A stretch of DNA of 64,000 nucleotides from Alkalibacterium sp. (GCA_020832185.1 JAFIFE010000014.1:62001-126000), one strand, 5' to 3'; positions 9,904-22,060 are shown, numbered from the stretch's first letter. Numbers and translations: made by a program. The notes: generated by a model not told the origin, from the letters alone.

Positions 9904-12900
9904 TCAGATGTCGAATAAAGAGAGCTGATTCTCGTCAGGTAAATCTTTCAAAGCCTGATTTGTCTCCAAATATTCCATAACTGTTTTGGATACTTTCCCT
10001 CTTCTGGACAAGTCTTCTTTCGATAAAAACGGCTCATCTTCACGAGCTTCAACAATCGCACTTGCTACACTGCCACCAAGAGATGGAACAGCTCTGAATG
10101 GAGCAATCAAGGCATTGTCTTCAATCGTAAAATCAGTAGCGTGAGATTTGTCCAGGTCGACCATTTTGAACTCAAATCCCCGCTCGACCATTTCGTTGGC
10201 TAATTCAAGCACAGTGAGCATATTTTTATCTTTGGTTGTTGCGTCCATGCCCTTATCCGTAATTTCCTTCATACGTGCTTTAATCACGTCTTTCCCCTGA
10301 CACATCGCTTCAAGATCAAAATCACTTGCTCTGATCGAGAAATAGGCAGCATAGTAAAACAGTGGATAGTGAACCTTGAAGTAAGCAACTCTTAAAGCCA
10401 TCAGTACGTAAGCAGCAGCGTGGGCTTTAGGGAACATGTACTTGATTTTCAAACATGAATCGATATACCATTCAGGCACATCCTCTTCACGCATAGCGGC
10501 CTGCCAGTCGTCTGGTATGCCTCGTCCTTTTCTTACGTGCTCCATAATTTTAAAGGCGATATCATCTTCCAGTCCCTGGTGCTGTAAATAAACCATGATG
10601 TCATCACGACACCCGATTACTTCTGCCAGCGGAATATTGTGGAGACGGATCAGCTCTTCTGCATTTCCAAGCCATACATCCGTTCCGTGAGATAGTCCCG
10701 ATATCTGCAGCAATTCTGCAAAGGTTGTCGGATTCGTCTGTTCCAGCATCTGCCGTACAAAACGTGTCCCGAATTCCGGCACCCCCAGTGTCCCTGTCTT
10801 GGAGAAAATCTGTTCTTCTGTCACTCCTAATACATCTGTCCCACTGAACAACTTCATAACATCTGGGTCGTTTGCTGGAATATCCAGCGGATTGATACCT
10901 GACAGATCCTGAAGCATTCGAATCATCGTCGGATCATCGTGTCCAAGAATATCCAGTTTCAGTACATTATCATGAATAGAATGGAAGTCAAAGTGAGTTG
11001 TTTTCCATTTAGACTCTTTATCATCAGCCGGAAACTGGATTGGACTAAAGTCATAGACATCCATATAGTCCGGTATAACGATGATTCCTCCCGGGTGCTG
11101 GCCAGTCGAACGTTTGACCCCTGTCAATCCTTTTGATAATCGGTCGATCTCAGCTGACCGGTAATGCAGCTGATGATCGCGTTCGTACCCTTTAACATAT
11201 CCAAATGCAGTACGGTCCGCAATGGTTCCGATCGTTCCTGCTCTATATACATACTCTTCACCAAATAATTCTTTTGTATAATGGTGGGCTGTTGCCTGAT
11301 ATTCCCCGGAGAAGTTTAAATCGATATCTGGTACCTTATCTCCCTTGAACCCCAGGAAAGTTTCAAAAGGAATGTCCTGACCATCTCTATAAAGGTCCGA
11401 GCTGCAGTTAGGGCATGCTTTCTCAGGAAGATCAAAGCCTGATCCGACTTCTCCACTTGTGAAAAATTCTGAATACTGACAGCCATTACAGCGGTAATGC
11501 GGCGGCATAGGATTAACTTCAGTGATCCCGGTCATAGTGGCTACGAAACTTGACCCGACAGATCCCCTTGACCCAACCAGATAGCCGTCCTCTATACTTT
11601 TATGAACCAGTTTCTGTGAAATCAGATAAATTACCGAGAATCCATTCCCAATGATACTGTCCAACTCTTTTTCAAGACGTGCTTCGATTATCTCAGGTAA
11701 TGGGTTGCCATAAAGACTGTGCGCTTTATCATAACTCATCTGTCTGACTTCTTCTTCAGCACCTTCCATTTTAGGTGTGTACAGTTCTTTTTTAACTGGC
11801 GTAATGTCATCATCGATCTGATCATTCAACTTATGCGGATTCTCAATAACGATTTCTTTTGCTTTTTCTTCTCCCAGGAAGGCGAATGAGCTGAGCATTT
11901 CATCAGTCGTTCTAAAGTGAACAGAAGGATTTGTTGAACCTGATGAAAAATGAGAATTCTGAGTTTCAAGGAGAATATCACGGTAAACCGAGTCCTCCGG
12001 CTGAAGGTAGTGAACATTCCCCGTCGCAATGACTGGTTTCCCTAGTTCTTCTCCAAGAGTCATGATGTTCTTGATAATATCCTCGAGATCAGACTCATTA
12101 CGTATCAGTTCTCTATCGATCAAATCACTGTACACTTCTTTAGGCATAATTTCCAGGTAGTCATAATAGTCAGCTTTTTTCTTCGCTTCTTCATACCCTT
12201 TTTGCATCATCGCTTCAAAGACTTCCCCTTTGGAACAGCCGGAACCGATAATGATTCCTTCACGGTGTTTTTCAAGGACCGATCTGGGTAATCTAGGCAC
12301 ACGGTAAAAGTAGTCGATCAGAGAACCGGATATGATTTTGAAAAGATTCTTAAGGCCTGACTGTGAACTGGCCCATAGCGTCACGTGACTTGGTCTTGAC
12401 CGTTTGTAGGCGTCCCCTTCTCCCATGAAGTTATTCAGTTCATCATGGTAATGCACATCATGTTCATCCTGCGCTTTTTTTACAAAAATCCAAAGAAGGT
12501 TTCCCGTTGTCTGTGCATCATAAATAGCTCTGTGGTGCTGTTCCAGGTTGACTTTAAATCGCTTGGCCAACGTATTGAGGCGGTGACTTTTGAACGTTGG
12601 ATTAACGAAACGTGAAAACTCCAGCGTGTCGATGACTGGCGAATCTGATAGTGGCATCCCATGTTTCTTATAGGCTGTATTGAGGAAGCCCATATCAAAT
12701 GACGCGTTATGCGCAACCAGTATAGTGTCTCCGCAGAAAGCTCTGAACATTTCCAGCACTTCTTTTTCGGTCTTTGATCCTCTAACCATATCATCAGTGA
12801 TTCCAGTTAACTGAACTGTGGTATCAGATAATTTGTGTCCAGGATCAATAAATTCCTGAAACTCCTCGATCACATTCCCTTTGTGCATCTTGACGCCTGC

Positions 12901-14235
12901 CAATTCAATGATGTTATCATAAATAGCAGATAAACCTGTGGTCTCCACGTCGAATACAACATAGGTGGCTTCATTTAGATTCAAGCGAGCTTCATTATAG
13001 GCAATGGGTACCCCATCATCGACGAGGTTCGCCTCCAGACCGTAAATCACTTTTATTCCATTGTCTTTTCCGGCAGAATGCGCTTCTGGGAAAGACTGCC
13101 CCACCCCGTGGTCGGTAATGGCTATTGCTTTATGTCCCCATTTAGCTGCCTGTTCCACCAGTTTAGAGGCACTTGAAATAGCATCCATCTGACTCATGTT
13201 AGTATGGGCGTGTAATTCGATTCGTTTTTGACCGTCTGAATAATTGTCTTCTCTTACATCATGAAAAGTCTGTGCAATATCCTGGACATTCATGACTAAA
13301 TCTCTCATGAACGTGTCTTCCTGGATACTTCCTCGAACTTTTACCCACATTCCAGGTTTGATTGCTTCAAATAGATTTTCATCCTGTTCATTATTCGAAA
13401 ATCGTTTACAGGTGAAGGATGAAGAGTAATCGGTTATTTTCAAGAGCAGTAACTTTCGTCCTGATCTAAGTTCTCTCACTTCGCAGTCAAACACATAGCC
13501 TTCTAGCGTTATCCGTCTTTCTTCTTCCACTACATTGATCATCTGAGTGATTTCTTCGTTAGCAGGAATGGCTCTACCTAGTTTGATAGGTCCATTATGT
13601 CCTTCTTGTTTGGCCTGTGCTTTTTTCTTTTCAGCAGAGTCCACAAGCTTTGTATATTCTTTTGCCAGCAGTTCATCATTTTCTTCTTTTTTCAGCTGAA
13701 ACTCTTTCACTTTATCTTTACTTGCCTGAGCATCAACAACTGCTTTAATCATAAATTCTTTAGGAAAACCAAAAGACTGGTAGGCTTTACTGATCTGTGG
13801 CAGAAATTCTTTATCATATTTTTCAAAAACAAGTTCCTGATCAATGATAAACACCCATTTATTCTCTCTTAATACAGGGAAACTAGAGGCTAAAACCTGA
13901 TTACAGATAGGCGAGTCTACACCACTCGCTTTACATGCCGCATTCCAGTATTCTTTGACTTTATCATCAGTGACCGCTGGTTCTGTCGTCTGAATGATGA
14001 TATCGACCGCACAAATGGCATGAAAAGACTGTCTGATTTCATTTGTAAGAGAAAGATACAGTCGGTAAGGCAAAATGTTTGGAAACGTCAGTCTGATCTC
14101 CCATTTTTTTTCATGCTTATAAACGGTGACCGATTCTACTTCTCCCTTATGTATCCACTCTTTATCCTCATCGGCCATTTCGATCTTCGTTTGTTTTATC
14201 AGTGTTTGAAACAGTTCAGCTTTGTTTAAACTCAC
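9904..14235 (-). CDS. polC: DNA polymerase III alpha subunit, Gram-positive type (PolC)
   Basis: Replicative DNA polymerase of low-GC Gram-positives with built-in proofreading. The 1443-aa protein shows an N-terminal region and OB domain, a PHP domain ([11 protein letters not shown]) split by the 3'-5' exonuclease (V-V-F-D-V-E-T-T-G), a zinc-binding pair (C-N-G-C ... C-P-N-C) and the polymerase palm (P-D-I-D-L-N-F-S-G). Full length. The start is GTG with AAGGA 6 nt upstream. It follows proS but has a terminator and a probable promoter between, so it can be expressed alone. Confidence 0.98.
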   Translation of the reverse strand: MSLNKAELFQTLIKQTKIEMADEDKEWIHKGEVESVTVYKHEKKWEIRLTFPNILPYRLYLSLTNEIRQSFHAICAVDIIIQTTEPAVTDDKVKEYWNAACKASGVDSPICNQVLASSFPVLRENKWVFIIDQELVFEKYDKEFLPQISKAYQSFGFPKEFMIKAVVDAQASKDKVKEFQLKKEENDELLAKEYTKLVDSAEKKKAQAKQEGHNGPIKLGRAIPANEEITQMINVVEEERRITLEGYVFDCEVRELRSGRKLLLLKITDYSSSFTCKRFSNNEQDENLFEAIKPGMWVKVRGSIQEDTFMRDLVMNVQDIAQTFHDVREDNYSDGQKRIELHAHTNMSQMDAISSASKLVEQAAKWGHKAIAITDHGVGQSFPEAHSAGKDNGIKVIYGLEANLVDDGVPIAYNEARLNLNEATYVVFDVETTGLSAIYDNIIELAGVKMHKGNVIEEFQEFIDPGHKLSDTTVQLTGITDDMVRGSKTEKEVLEMFRAFCGDTILVAHNASFDMGFLNTAYKKHGMPLSDSPVIDTLEFSRFVNPTFKSHRLNTLAKRFKVNLEQHHRAIYDAQTTGNLLWIFVKKAQDEHDVHYHDELNNFMGEGDAYKRSRPSHVTLWASSQSGLKNLFKIISGSLIDYFYRVPRLPRSVLEKHREGIIIGSGCSKGEVFEAMMQKGYEEAKKKADYYDYLEIMPKEVYSDLIDRELIRNESDLEDIIKNIMTLGEELGKPVIATGNVHYLQPEDSVYRDILLETQNSHFSSGSTNPSVHFRTTDEMLSSFAFLGEEKAKEIVIENPHKLNDQIDDDITPVKKELYTPKMEGAEEEVRQMSYDKAHSLYGNPLPEIIEARLEKELDSIIGNGFSVIYLISQKLVHKSIEDGYLVGSRGSVGSSFVATMTGITEVNPMPPHYRCNGCQYSEFFTSGEVGSGFDLPEKACPNCSSDLYRDGQDIPFETFLGFKGDKVPDIDLNFSGEYQATAHHYTKELFGEEYVYRAGTIGTIADRTAFGYVKGYERDHQLHYRSAEIDRLSKGLTGVKRSTGQHPGGIIVIPDYMDVYDFSPIQFPADDKESKWKTTHFDFHSIHDNVLKLDILGHDDPTMIRMLQDLSGINPLDIPANDPDVMKLFSGTDVLGVTEEQIFSKTGTLGVPEFGTRFVRQMLEQTNPTTFAELLQISGLSHGTDVWLGNAEELIRLHNIPLAEVIGCRDDIMVYLQHQGLEDDIAFKIMEHVRKGRGIPDDWQAAMREEDVPEWYIDSCLKIKYMFPKAHAAAYVLMALRVAYFKVHYPLFYYAAYFSIRASDFDLEAMCQGKDVIKARMKEITDKGMDATTKDKNMLTVLELANEMVERGFEFKMVDLDKSHATDFTIEDNALIAPFRAVPSLGGSVASAIVEAREDEPFLSKEDLSRRGKVSKTVMEYLETNQALKDLPDENQLSLFDI

Positions 14236-14270
14236 AGAAAATCCTTCTTTCTACATTCACTCTTTATACG

Positions 14271-14299
14271 ATTATAGAATAGAAAACTGAGACAGTAAA
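14271..14299 (-). promoter_or_regulatory. Probable polC promoter
   Basis: Minus-strand -10 TATAAT (14276-14271) and -35 TTTACT (14299-14294) with a 17-bp spacer. The -35 lies in the loop of the upstream proS terminator, so terminator and promoter are interleaved. A short leader with AAGGA leads to the GTG start. Confidence 0.5.
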
Positions 14300-14316
14300 T
14301 GCCTCAGTTTTCTATT
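14278..14316 (-). terminator. Intrinsic terminator after proS
   Basis: Long stem AATAGAAAACTGAG / CTCAGTTTTCTATT (about 14278-14291 and 14303-14316) with an 11-nt loop, AT-rich at its base. It is symmetric enough to work in both directions. It closes the uppS-cdsA-rseP-proS unit. Confidence 0.7.
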
Positions 14317-14328
14317 TATATCATTCAA

Positions 14329-16065
<1,737 letters not shown>

Positions 16066-17334
16066 TTAATTTAAAAAGAATGTCTGTATATCATTCCATG
16101 TGACGAGAAGCATCAAAATTAAAAGGAACAGAACCCCTATTAATGTAATGTAGCCCTCTTTTTCTTGACTGATCGGCTTTTTACGAATACCTTCTATGAT
16201 ATTGAGTAATAATTTTCCTCCGTCAAGCGCCGGAATGGGTAATAAGTTCATGATTCCAAGATTGACACTTAAAAATCCGATCCAGCTGATCAGGCCGAAT
16301 ACCCCTGCTTGAACAACTGCTTCTGTTGTTGCATAAATCGCAACGGGTCCCCCCAGCTGGTTCACACTAAATCCACCCGTAAAGAATGATCCGAGCAGTG
16401 TGAATATCTGAGTGATAATGAATAATGTCTCTGTAAAGCCATAAGTGAGCTTAGAGGTAAGACTTTCGTCAATATAAGCTTGAACACCAATTCTTCCAAT
16501 CTCTTCCCCTTCAGCATCGAACACTTCCGGTTGAATCACTTCTTCTATAGATTGACCCGTTTCTTTTTCAATCTCGAAAGTCATTTCTTCATTCGGGTTT
16601 TCCTGAATCATTCCAACCATTTGATTCCAGGAATCGACAGGCTCATCATTGATTGCAGTAATCCTGTCCCCTTCCTCCAAACCTGCTTGATCAGCAGGAG
16701 ATCCCTCTTCAACAAGGCCGATCAAAGGGTCTTGACTGGGTACGCCACCTTGAAGGAAAGCTAATAAAGTAAAGGCCACTATAGCTAAAATAAAGTTGTT
16801 CATAGGTCCTGCAAAGTTCGTCATCATGCGGTTTCCTAGAGAGGCACTTTGGAACTGTCTGTCTTTCGGGGCGATTTGTAATAGCGTCCCGTCCTTTTCG
16901 ACTAAAAGAGCATCACGTTTCACGCTATAAACTTTTTCCTCATTATCAAACCCCACTCGGCCTGCAATAAATAAATCGTCATCAAAATTAAACGACGTGA
17001 CTTCCATCGGAACAGTTTCAAGTGAATCGTCATGTGACTGCAAGTCTATTTTTTCAACAGCGTCATTTTCATCCAAACTAAGCTGCACAGACATTCCAGG
17101 TCTGATATCCGCTTCTTCTTCATACCCTGCCATTCGAACATACCCTCCGACAGGAAGCAGTCTGATCGTATACGTCGTTTCACCTTTACGATGATGAAAG
17201 ATTTTGGGACCAAATCCTATCGCAAATTCTCGGACCAGAATGCCCGCTCGTTTTGCGAAATAAAAATGCCCAAATTCATGAATAATCACAATAATTCCAA
17301 ATACTAGTGCAAAAGCCAGAATAGTCTGAATCAT
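16066..17334 (-). CDS. rseP: Site-2 zinc metalloprotease RseP/RasP (M50)
   Basis: Membrane-embedded protease that cuts transmembrane substrates such as anti-sigma factors and leftover signal peptides. The 422-aa protein has the zinc motif H-E-F-G-H in the first membrane helix (residue about 19), a PDZ domain in the middle (G-S-P-A-D-Q-A-G-L-E-E-G-D) and the second catalytic motif P-A-L-D-G-G near the C terminus, followed by a final hydrophobic helix. It sits between cdsA and proS. The N-terminal loop carries an acidic stretch (E-E-E-A-D-I) often seen in Lactobacillales homologues. Confidence 0.96.
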   Translation of the reverse strand: MIQTILAFALVFGIIVIIHEFGHFYFAKRAGILVREFAIGFGPKIFHHRKGETTYTIRLLPVGGYVRMAGYEEEADIRPGMSVQLSLDENDAVEKIDLQSHDDSLETVPMEVTSFNFDDDLFIAGRVGFDNEEKVYSVKRDALLVEKDGTLLQIAPKDRQFQSASLGNRMMTNFAGPMNNFILAIVAFTLLAFLQGGVPSQDPLIGLVEEGSPADQAGLEEGDRITAINDEPVDSWNQMVGMIQENPNEEMTFEIEKETGQSIEEVIQPEVFDAEGEEIGRIGVQAYIDESLTSKLTYGFTETLFIITQIFTLLGSFFTGGFSVNQLGGPVAIYATTEAVVQAGVFGLISWIGFLSVNLGIMNLLPIPALDGGKLLLNIIEGIRKKPISQEKEGYITLIGVLFLLILMLLVTWNDIQTFFLN

Positions 17335-17353
17335 AGGTGCGCTCCTTTAAAAA

Positions 17354-18133
17354 TCATAATAATCCAATAATAAATAATAGATTCAATACCAGTAATAAAC
17401 TGTCAAACCGATCTAATATTCCTCCATGACCCGGGAGTAAATTCCCTGAATCCTTTACATTGTACTCTCTCTTAATTTTAGATTCAACTAAATCTCCTAT
17501 TTGTCCGGCGATTGAAATCACGACCATAAATAAAAGGGAGAGAAGGTATGATTCAAATAACGGAAAATAAATCAAGTAAACAGCACTGATTACAGTTGAA
17601 ACCACTGTGCCGCCAATAGATCCTTCAATTGTCTTATTCGGCGAAATCTTAGGAGCCAACTTTGTTTTCCCTATTTTTCTGCCTATAAGATATGCGCCGG
17701 AGTCTGTCGACCAGATGACCAGCAGAACCAGCATCAGAAAAGTCAGACTATATACTCTAAGGGCTGCAAATGAGTAAAATGCAACGCCTATATAAACTGT
17801 CATCAAGACAATAGAGCTCAACTGAGTCACTTTAAAATCCGGGTATTTAACCGAGTAAATCAGCAAGCTGACTGCCAGTAAACTGACTATTTTGAGCATG
17901 ATGTTGCTTTCAATAAGTGGAGCCAGAATCGGGCTGAGAACCATACTAAACACAGCGAGCCCTGATAGGAGTGCCGGAAAAGAGTAGAGGCCCAGTTTAT
18001 TCATCTGTATGAATTCGATTTGCCCTAATAACGCAAGGACTCCCATTAATATAAGCAGAGGCCATCCTCCAATAAATAGGATGGGTATAAACAGGATCAG
18101 GGCTATAACTGCAGTTGCAACTCTTTTTAACAT
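17354..18133 (-). CDS. cdsA: Phosphatidate cytidylyltransferase (CDP-DAG synthase)
   Basis: Makes CDP-diacylglycerol from phosphatidic acid and CTP, the branch point for phospholipids. The 259-aa integral membrane protein has about eight hydrophobic segments and the C-terminal CdsA signature (K-R-E-Y-N-V-K-D-S-G-N-L-L-P-G-H-G-G-I-L-D-R-F-D-S). Genes for its substrate (plsC at 24116) and a consumer of its product (56593) are elsewhere in the window. Located between uppS and rseP. Confidence 0.97.
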   Translation of the reverse strand: MLKRVATAVIALILFIPILFIGGWPLLILMGVLALLGQIEFIQMNKLGLYSFPALLSGLAVFSMVLSPILAPLIESNIMLKIVSLLAVSLLIYSVKYPDFKVTQLSSIVLMTVYIGVAFYSFAALRVYSLTFLMLVLLVIWSTDSGAYLIGRKIGKTKLAPKISPNKTIEGSIGGTVVSTVISAVYLIYFPLFESYLLSLLFMVVISIAGQIGDLVESKIKREYNVKDSGNLLPGHGGILDRFDSLLLVLNLLFIIGLL

Positions 18134-18158
18134 TCTATTTCCTCGGCTTTCCTAAAAT

Positions 18159-18905
18159 TTAGACAGCTCCATATCTACGCTGTCTATTCTTATAACTTAA
18201 TAGTGCTTCGTCCAGAACATCTCCATTAAAGTCGGGCCAAAGTAAATCTGAAAAGTAAAACTCACTATATGCGTTTTGCCAGAGTAGAAAGTTACTCAAT
18301 CGTTGTTCCCCACTGCTGCGCACTAAGAGATCCACATCCTGATACGGTGAGATCGATTCTGTAAAGAGGTGTTCTTCGATTGCTTTCTCATTGATGTCAT
18401 TGACTTTAATTTCTCCATCAATCGCTTTCTGACAGAGTGACTGTGTGGCTTTAACGATTTCTGCACGACTTCCATAATTAAACGCGAAATTAAGGATCAT
18501 GCCTGTGTTATCTTTAGTATCCTCCATTGCATTTTGAATGGCTTTTTTTGTAGAGGAAGGGACCTTCTCATCAAAACCGATCATGTTTACCTTTACATTC
18601 TTTTCCTGTAATTCAGGTACAAACCGATCAAAGAAACGAATAGGCAACTGCATTAAAAAATGCACTTCCTTTGGGGGTCTTTTCCAATTTTCTGTAGAAA
18701 AAGCATACAAGGTCAAGACTTTGACTCCACGTTCGCTTGCTCTCATTGTTACTCTTCTAACAGCCTCCATGCCTTCTTCATGTCCATATTTTCTAGCTTT
18801 TCCTTTTTGTTCAGCCCAGCGCCCATTGCCATCCATAATCATAGCGACATGGGCGGGTATCTTAATTTCTTCGTTTTCAACCATAACGATCGGTGTCAGA
18901 TACAC
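18159..18905 (-). CDS. uppS: Undecaprenyl diphosphate synthase (isoprenyl transferase)
   Basis: Builds the C55 lipid carrier for peptidoglycan and other wall polymers. About 248 aa with the catalytic H-V-A-M-I-M-D-G-N-G-R-W-A motif and the C-terminal R-S-S-G-E-Q-R-L-S-N-F-L. Start choice: AGGAGG is 2 nt from an ATG at 18908 and 5 nt from the next codon, GTG at 18905, so GTG fits better. The motif at the expected R-x-G-E-x-R-x-S position is intact. First gene of its operon; upstream there is a TATAAT (minus, 19000-18995) with a poor -35. Confidence 0.96.
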   Translation of the reverse strand: MYLTPIVMVENEEIKIPAHVAMIMDGNGRWAEQKGKARKYGHEEGMEAVRRVTMRASERGVKVLTLYAFSTENWKRPPKEVHFLMQLPIRFFDRFVPELQEKNVKVNMIGFDEKVPSSTKKAIQNAMEDTKDNTGMILNFAFNYGSRAEIVKATQSLCQKAIDGEIKVNDINEKAIEEHLFTESISPYQDVDLLVRSSGEQRLSNFLLWQNAYSEFYFSDLLWPDFNGDVLDEALLSYKNRQRRYGAV

Positions 18906-18908
18906 CAT

Positions 18909-19090
18909 ACCCTCCTAGAAATCAGTATACATCTCTTCTATTGTAGTAAAAATCAATCATAATTACCATATAAATTAGAATACACATGACAGTTATTATA
19001 AAACGTTCTGTTTTTAGTATGTAGAATCTTTTGATATACTAATAATAAGCTAACACATAGGTGTTAATTTAATGTTAAGGAGGTCCTCCT
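18909..19090. other. Intergenic region upstream of uppS and of the 29-codon ORF
   Basis: AT-rich. It holds a minus-strand TATAAT at 19000-18995 (candidate uppS promoter, weak -35) and, on the plus strand, the extended -10 promoter and 5' hairpin of the small ORF described separately. No other coding potential seen. Confidence 0.5.
19032..19066 (+). promoter_or_regulatory. Extended -10 promoter and inverted repeat before the 29-codon ORF
   Basis: TGA-TATACT (19032-19040) is an extended -10 box; the -35 region is poor, as is common for such promoters. Just downstream, TAACAC (19051-19056), ATAG, GTGTTA (19061-19066) form a perfect inverted repeat that would sit at the very 5' end of the RNA, as an operator or a hairpin. 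Confidence 0.5.
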
Positions 19091-19180
19091 ATGAGACGTA
19101 TGAGAAAATATTTTATTAGCATTGTAGTGACATCAGTGGTTACAAAACTGGTAAACAAATACATTATCAGTAAATTATAA
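19091..19180 (+). CDS. Small hydrophobic, cationic peptide of 29 aa (hypothetical)
   Basis: A 30-codon ORF (ATG to TAA) on the plus strand between minus-strand uppS and frr. AAGGAGG sits exactly 7 nt upstream of the ATG, the best ribosome site one could ask for. The peptide has a basic N terminus (M-R-R-M-R-K), a hydrophobic beta-branched middle (F-I-S-I-V-V-T-S-V-V) and a Lys-containing end (K-Y-I-I-S-K-L), so it may span or coat a membrane. It has its own promoter-like sequence and a hairpin after it. I do not recognise a family. A small membrane peptide, toxin-like peptide or leader peptide are all possible. Confidence 0.5.
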   Translation: MRRMRKYFISIVVTSVVTKLVNKYIISKL

Positions 19181-19192
19181 TTAAATGAAGAA

Positions 19193-19263
19193 AAGGAGAG
19201 TCAGCTCTGAATTCAAAGGTTTATTTTTACACGACCCTTTGAGTTCCTCAAGCTACTCTCCTT
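19193..19263. terminator. Long bipartite hairpin between frr and the 29-codon ORF
   Basis: AAGGAGAGT-c-AGCT (19193-19206) pairs with AGCT-ACTCTCCTT (19251-19263), and inside it TCAAAGG (19213-19219) pairs with CCTTTGA (19236-19242), giving a 71-nt imperfect stem-loop. The minus-strand tail is TTTTCTTC and the plus-strand tail ATTTTTA, so it could end both frr and the small ORF, which converge here. Confidence 0.65.
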
Positions 19264-19267
19264 ATTT

Positions 19268-19825
19268 TTATCCTTCGAGTATTTCTTTTTCTTTTTCTTC
19301 TGATAGCTTGTCTATCGCTTTAACACTTGCATTAGTCAGTTTCTGAACTTCTTCTTCATAATTATGAAGATCATCTTTAGTCAGATCGCCATCTTTTTCT
19401 GCTTTTTTAAGAGAATCGATTGCATCGCGACGAATGTTACGAACAGATACCTTAGCATTTTCAGATTCTTTTCCTACTTGCTTGGCAATATCTTTTCTTC
19501 TTTCTTCTGTCAGCGCTGGAACGACCAGACGAATGACATTTCCATCATTTGAAGGTGGAATTCCGATATCTGACTGATTAAGAGCCTTTTCGATGTCACC
19601 CAATGCAGATTTATCATAAGGCGTTATCAAAAGTACACGAGGTTCCGGTACTGAAATTTGAGCTACCTGGTTTAATGGTGTAGGCGCGCCGTAGTAATCG
19701 ATATTTACTCTGTTAAGTAAACTTGGATTAGCTCGACCTGCTCTGATCCCACCTAATTCTCTTACGTATGCTTGTTCTGCTTTCTTCATTCTTTCCAATG
19801 TGTCTTTTAATATTGCTTGAGTCAC
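19268..19825 (-). CDS. frr: Ribosome recycling factor
   Basis: Splits post-termination ribosomes together with EF-G. The 185-aa protein has the typical N-terminal [13 protein letters not shown] and [10 protein letters not shown] motifs and a C-terminal three-helix bundle. It begins with GTG at 19825, sharing one base with the pyrH stop codon (TAGTG), so it is translationally coupled to pyrH. The order pyrH-frr is universal in Bacilli. Confidence 0.98.
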   Translation of the reverse strand: MTQAILKDTLERMKKAEQAYVRELGGIRAGRANPSLLNRVNIDYYGAPTPLNQVAQISVPEPRVLLITPYDKSALGDIEKALNQSDIGIPPSNDGNVIRLVVPALTEERRKDIAKQVGKESENAKVSVRNIRRDAIDSLKKAEKDGDLTKDDLHNYEEEVQKLTNASVKAIDKLSEEKEKEILEG

Positions 19826-20550
19826 TATTTTTTCCTCCTGACAGTCGTCCCAATTGTTTCACCTAAAGCGACGCGTTTTATATTACCTTTTTTGTTTAAG
19901 TTAAATACGACCAATGGAATATCATTATCCATACTTAGTGAAGACGCTGTGGTGTCCATAACTTGTAGTGATTTGTTGATGATATCTAAATATGTCAGTT
20001 CTTCATATTTCACAGCATTCTCATCCACATTTGGATCAGCCGAATACACGCCGTCTACGTTATTTTTAGCCATCATTATCACGTCAGCATGCATTTCTGC
20101 CGCTCTGAGAGCTGCTGTTGTATCTGTAGAGAAGTAAGGATTCCCAGTACCTCCAGCGAAAATGACAACGCGTCCTTTTTCTAAGTGTCTCATAGCTTTT
20201 CTGCGAATATAAGGTTCAGCAACCTGACGCATCTCAATAGATGTCTGCACTCGCGTTGGCACACCAATATTTTCCAGTGAATCCTGCAGCGCTAACCCAT
20301 TCATAATTGTCGCTATCATGCCCATATAATCGGCTTGAGAACGTTCCATGCCCATTTCTGCTCCGACATGGCCACGCCAGATATTCCCACCGCCCACTAC
20401 TATCGCAATTTCAATGCCTAATTCGTGAACATCTTTGATTTCCTGACAAATTTCCTGAATAGTTGGGGGTGCAATACCGAATCCAGTATCCCCAGCTAGT
20501 GCTTCACCACTTAGTTTAAGTACTATGCGTTTGTATTTCGGTTCATCCAT
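19825..20550 (-). CDS. pyrH: UMP kinase
   Basis: Phosphorylates UMP to UDP; hexameric and regulated by GTP and UTP. The 241-aa protein has the amino-acid-kinase fold with K-L-S-G-E-A-L near the start and [15 protein letters not shown] chose the ATG at 20550 because GGAGGG lies about 9 nt upstream; the frame is open eight codons further but that ATG has no ribosome site. Normally directly after tsf; here a flavoprotein gene intervenes, and pyrH has its own probable promoter. Confidence 0.97.
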   Translation of the reverse strand: MDEPKYKRIVLKLSGEALAGDTGFGIAPPTIQEICQEIKDVHELGIEIAIVVGGGNIWRGHVGAEMGMERSQADYMGMIATIMNGLALQDSLENIGVPTRVQTSIEMRQVAEPYIRRKAMRHLEKGRVVIFAGGTGNPYFSTDTTAALRAAEMHADVIMMAKNNVDGVYSADPNVDENAVKYEELTYLDIINKSLQVMDTTASSLSMDNDIPLVVFNLNKKGNIKRVALGETIGTTVRRKK

Positions 20551-20582
20551 ATAATCGTTCCCTCCATAATTCATACAATTTT

Positions 20583-20591
20583 ATTCTACCA
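20583..20591 (-). promoter_or_regulatory. Probable extended -10 promoter of pyrH-frr
   Basis: Minus-strand TGG-TAGAAT (20591-20583) forms an extended -10 box; transcription would begin about 25 nt before the pyrH start. The -35 is weak. Its presence makes sense because the flavoprotein gene separates pyrH from the rpsB-tsf promoter. Confidence 0.45.
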
Positions 20592-20662
20592 CATAACCCG
20601 ATTGAGGTCATTAAAAAATAAATACGTCTGCCCAGTCAAAGAGTTAACCGTGAACCCTAAAA

Positions 20663-22060
20663 TCACTTCTGAGGAAGATTATGTGCAGTTTGACTGGCTC
20701 TGATAAACATGGCAGCTTGTTTTCCGGCCTGTCTGCCAAAAACGACAGTTTCTGCTATAGCGTTTCCACCAATTCGATTTTCCCCATGCAATCCGCCGAC
20801 AGTCTCACCCGCAGCGTAAAGGCCCTTTATACTAACCCCTTTTGAACTTTGGACTTCTGCCTTTGTATTTATTATTACTCCACCCATTGTATGGTGGACA
20901 CCCGGAGCAACTTTAATGGCAAAAAAAGGAGCGCGTGACAGCCTGTGGTCCATCCCTGTAGATCTGTGGAACTCTATGTCTGTTTTCGATTTCACTGCCT
21001 GATTCCATTTGTTCAAAGTATTGTTGAACACTGAACAGTCTATATTGAGGACTTTTGAAAGCTCACTTATCGTTTGACTCTCATATACCATCCCTTTTGA
21101 CTGATAAAACCCTATTGCCGGTACACGAGTCTTTACATTCGCATCGAAAACAAGAAAAGAAAATTCCTCACTAGTATCCATAATGGCTTTTGAAACCACA
21201 TCTCTTCTGTCCAGTTCATTAACAAATCGGCATCCGCTGGCTGAAATTAAGATAGCTCCTTCACCTCTTATGGCTTCAGTCATTAGAAATCCACTCTCCT
21301 GATGAACCGTTGGGTGAACCTGTACATGGTTTAAATCACGAACAGCTCCTCCCACATCTTGAATCATATGAATACCTTCACCCATACTCCCTTCGTCATT
21401 GGTCGTTATAAAGCGGTCTAATCCTGGAGAAACCTCACTGAGCATAGACCGATTGGACCCGAATCCACCCGTTGTCACAATGACTGTTTTAGCTTTGATC
21501 ACTCTCTCCCGTCCGTCTTCAATAACTACTCTAACGCCACCAATTACTCCGTTTTCTATAACCAGGTTCTTTACATCAGCATTGACAACCACTGGTATGT
21601 CTCTCTTTTCTACATTTTTTTTAAGCCCTTTGACTAAGTACCCACCTATCGCTGAACCATCAGATGGTCTATGTGTTCTTTTCAAACTCATCCCACCCGT
21701 GGTAGTTAAATTTGAAAGTGAGATGTCAAGCGAATCAAGCCAGTTGATCGCGTCTGCTGAATGTTCAACGAAATACCTCAGCAGTTCAGAATCGTTGCTT
21801 CCGTTCCCGCCTGCTAATGTCTCTTCATAGAATCTGCCATTGCTGTCATTAATTCCTTGTTTCTTTTGGAATTTTGTTTCAGATGCGTTCATTCCAGCTG
21901 AAGACTTGATAGTATTTCCTCTGACTGTCGGCATCTTTTCAAAAATAACAGGATGGGCCCCGCTGTCTTTAGCCGTTATGGCAGCAGACAACCCTGCACC
22001 CCCTGCGCCTACAATGATGACATCATAATCGTTCATTAAATCGAAAGGTTGACTGGTCAC
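20663..22060 (-). CDS. FAD-dependent fumarate-reductase-like flavoprotein
   Basis: A 465-aa soluble flavoprotein of the fumarate reductase / flavocytochrome c class. It has the FAD motif D-Y-D-V-I-I-V-G-A-G-G-A-G near residue 15, the substrate-side H-P-T and R-G-E-G-A-I-L-I-S, R-F-V-N-E-L-D-R-R-D with the catalytic-type Arg, and C-terminal G-E-N-R-I-G-G-N-A. There is no FMN-binding domain, heme domain or signal peptide, so it would act in the cytosol; the electron donor and true substrate (fumarate, urocanate or another enoate) cannot be told. Start: GTG at 22060 with GGAGG 7-8 nt upstream. It lies between tsf and pyrH, an unusual insertion point, after a strong tsf terminator. Confidence 0.85.
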   Translation of the reverse strand: MTSQPFDLMNDYDVIIVGAGGAGLSAAITAKDSGAHPVIFEKMPTVRGNTIKSSAGMNASETKFQKKQGINDSNGRFYEETLAGGNGSNDSELLRYFVEHSADAINWLDSLDISLSNLTTTGGMSLKRTHRPSDGSAIGGYLVKGLKKNVEKRDIPVVVNADVKNLVIENGVIGGVRVVIEDGRERVIKAKTVIVTTGGFGSNRSMLSEVSPGLDRFITTNDEGSMGEGIHMIQDVGGAVRDLNHVQVHPTVHQESGFLMTEAIRGEGAILISASGCRFVNELDRRDVVSKAIMDTSEEFSFLVFDANVKTRVPAIGFYQSKGMVYESQTISELSKVLNIDCSVFNNTLNKWNQAVKSKTDIEFHRSTGMDHRLSRAPFFAIKVAPGVHHTMGGVIINTKAEVQSSKGVSIKGLYAAGETVGGLHGENRIGGNAIAETVVFGRQAGKQAAMFIRASQTAHNLPQK

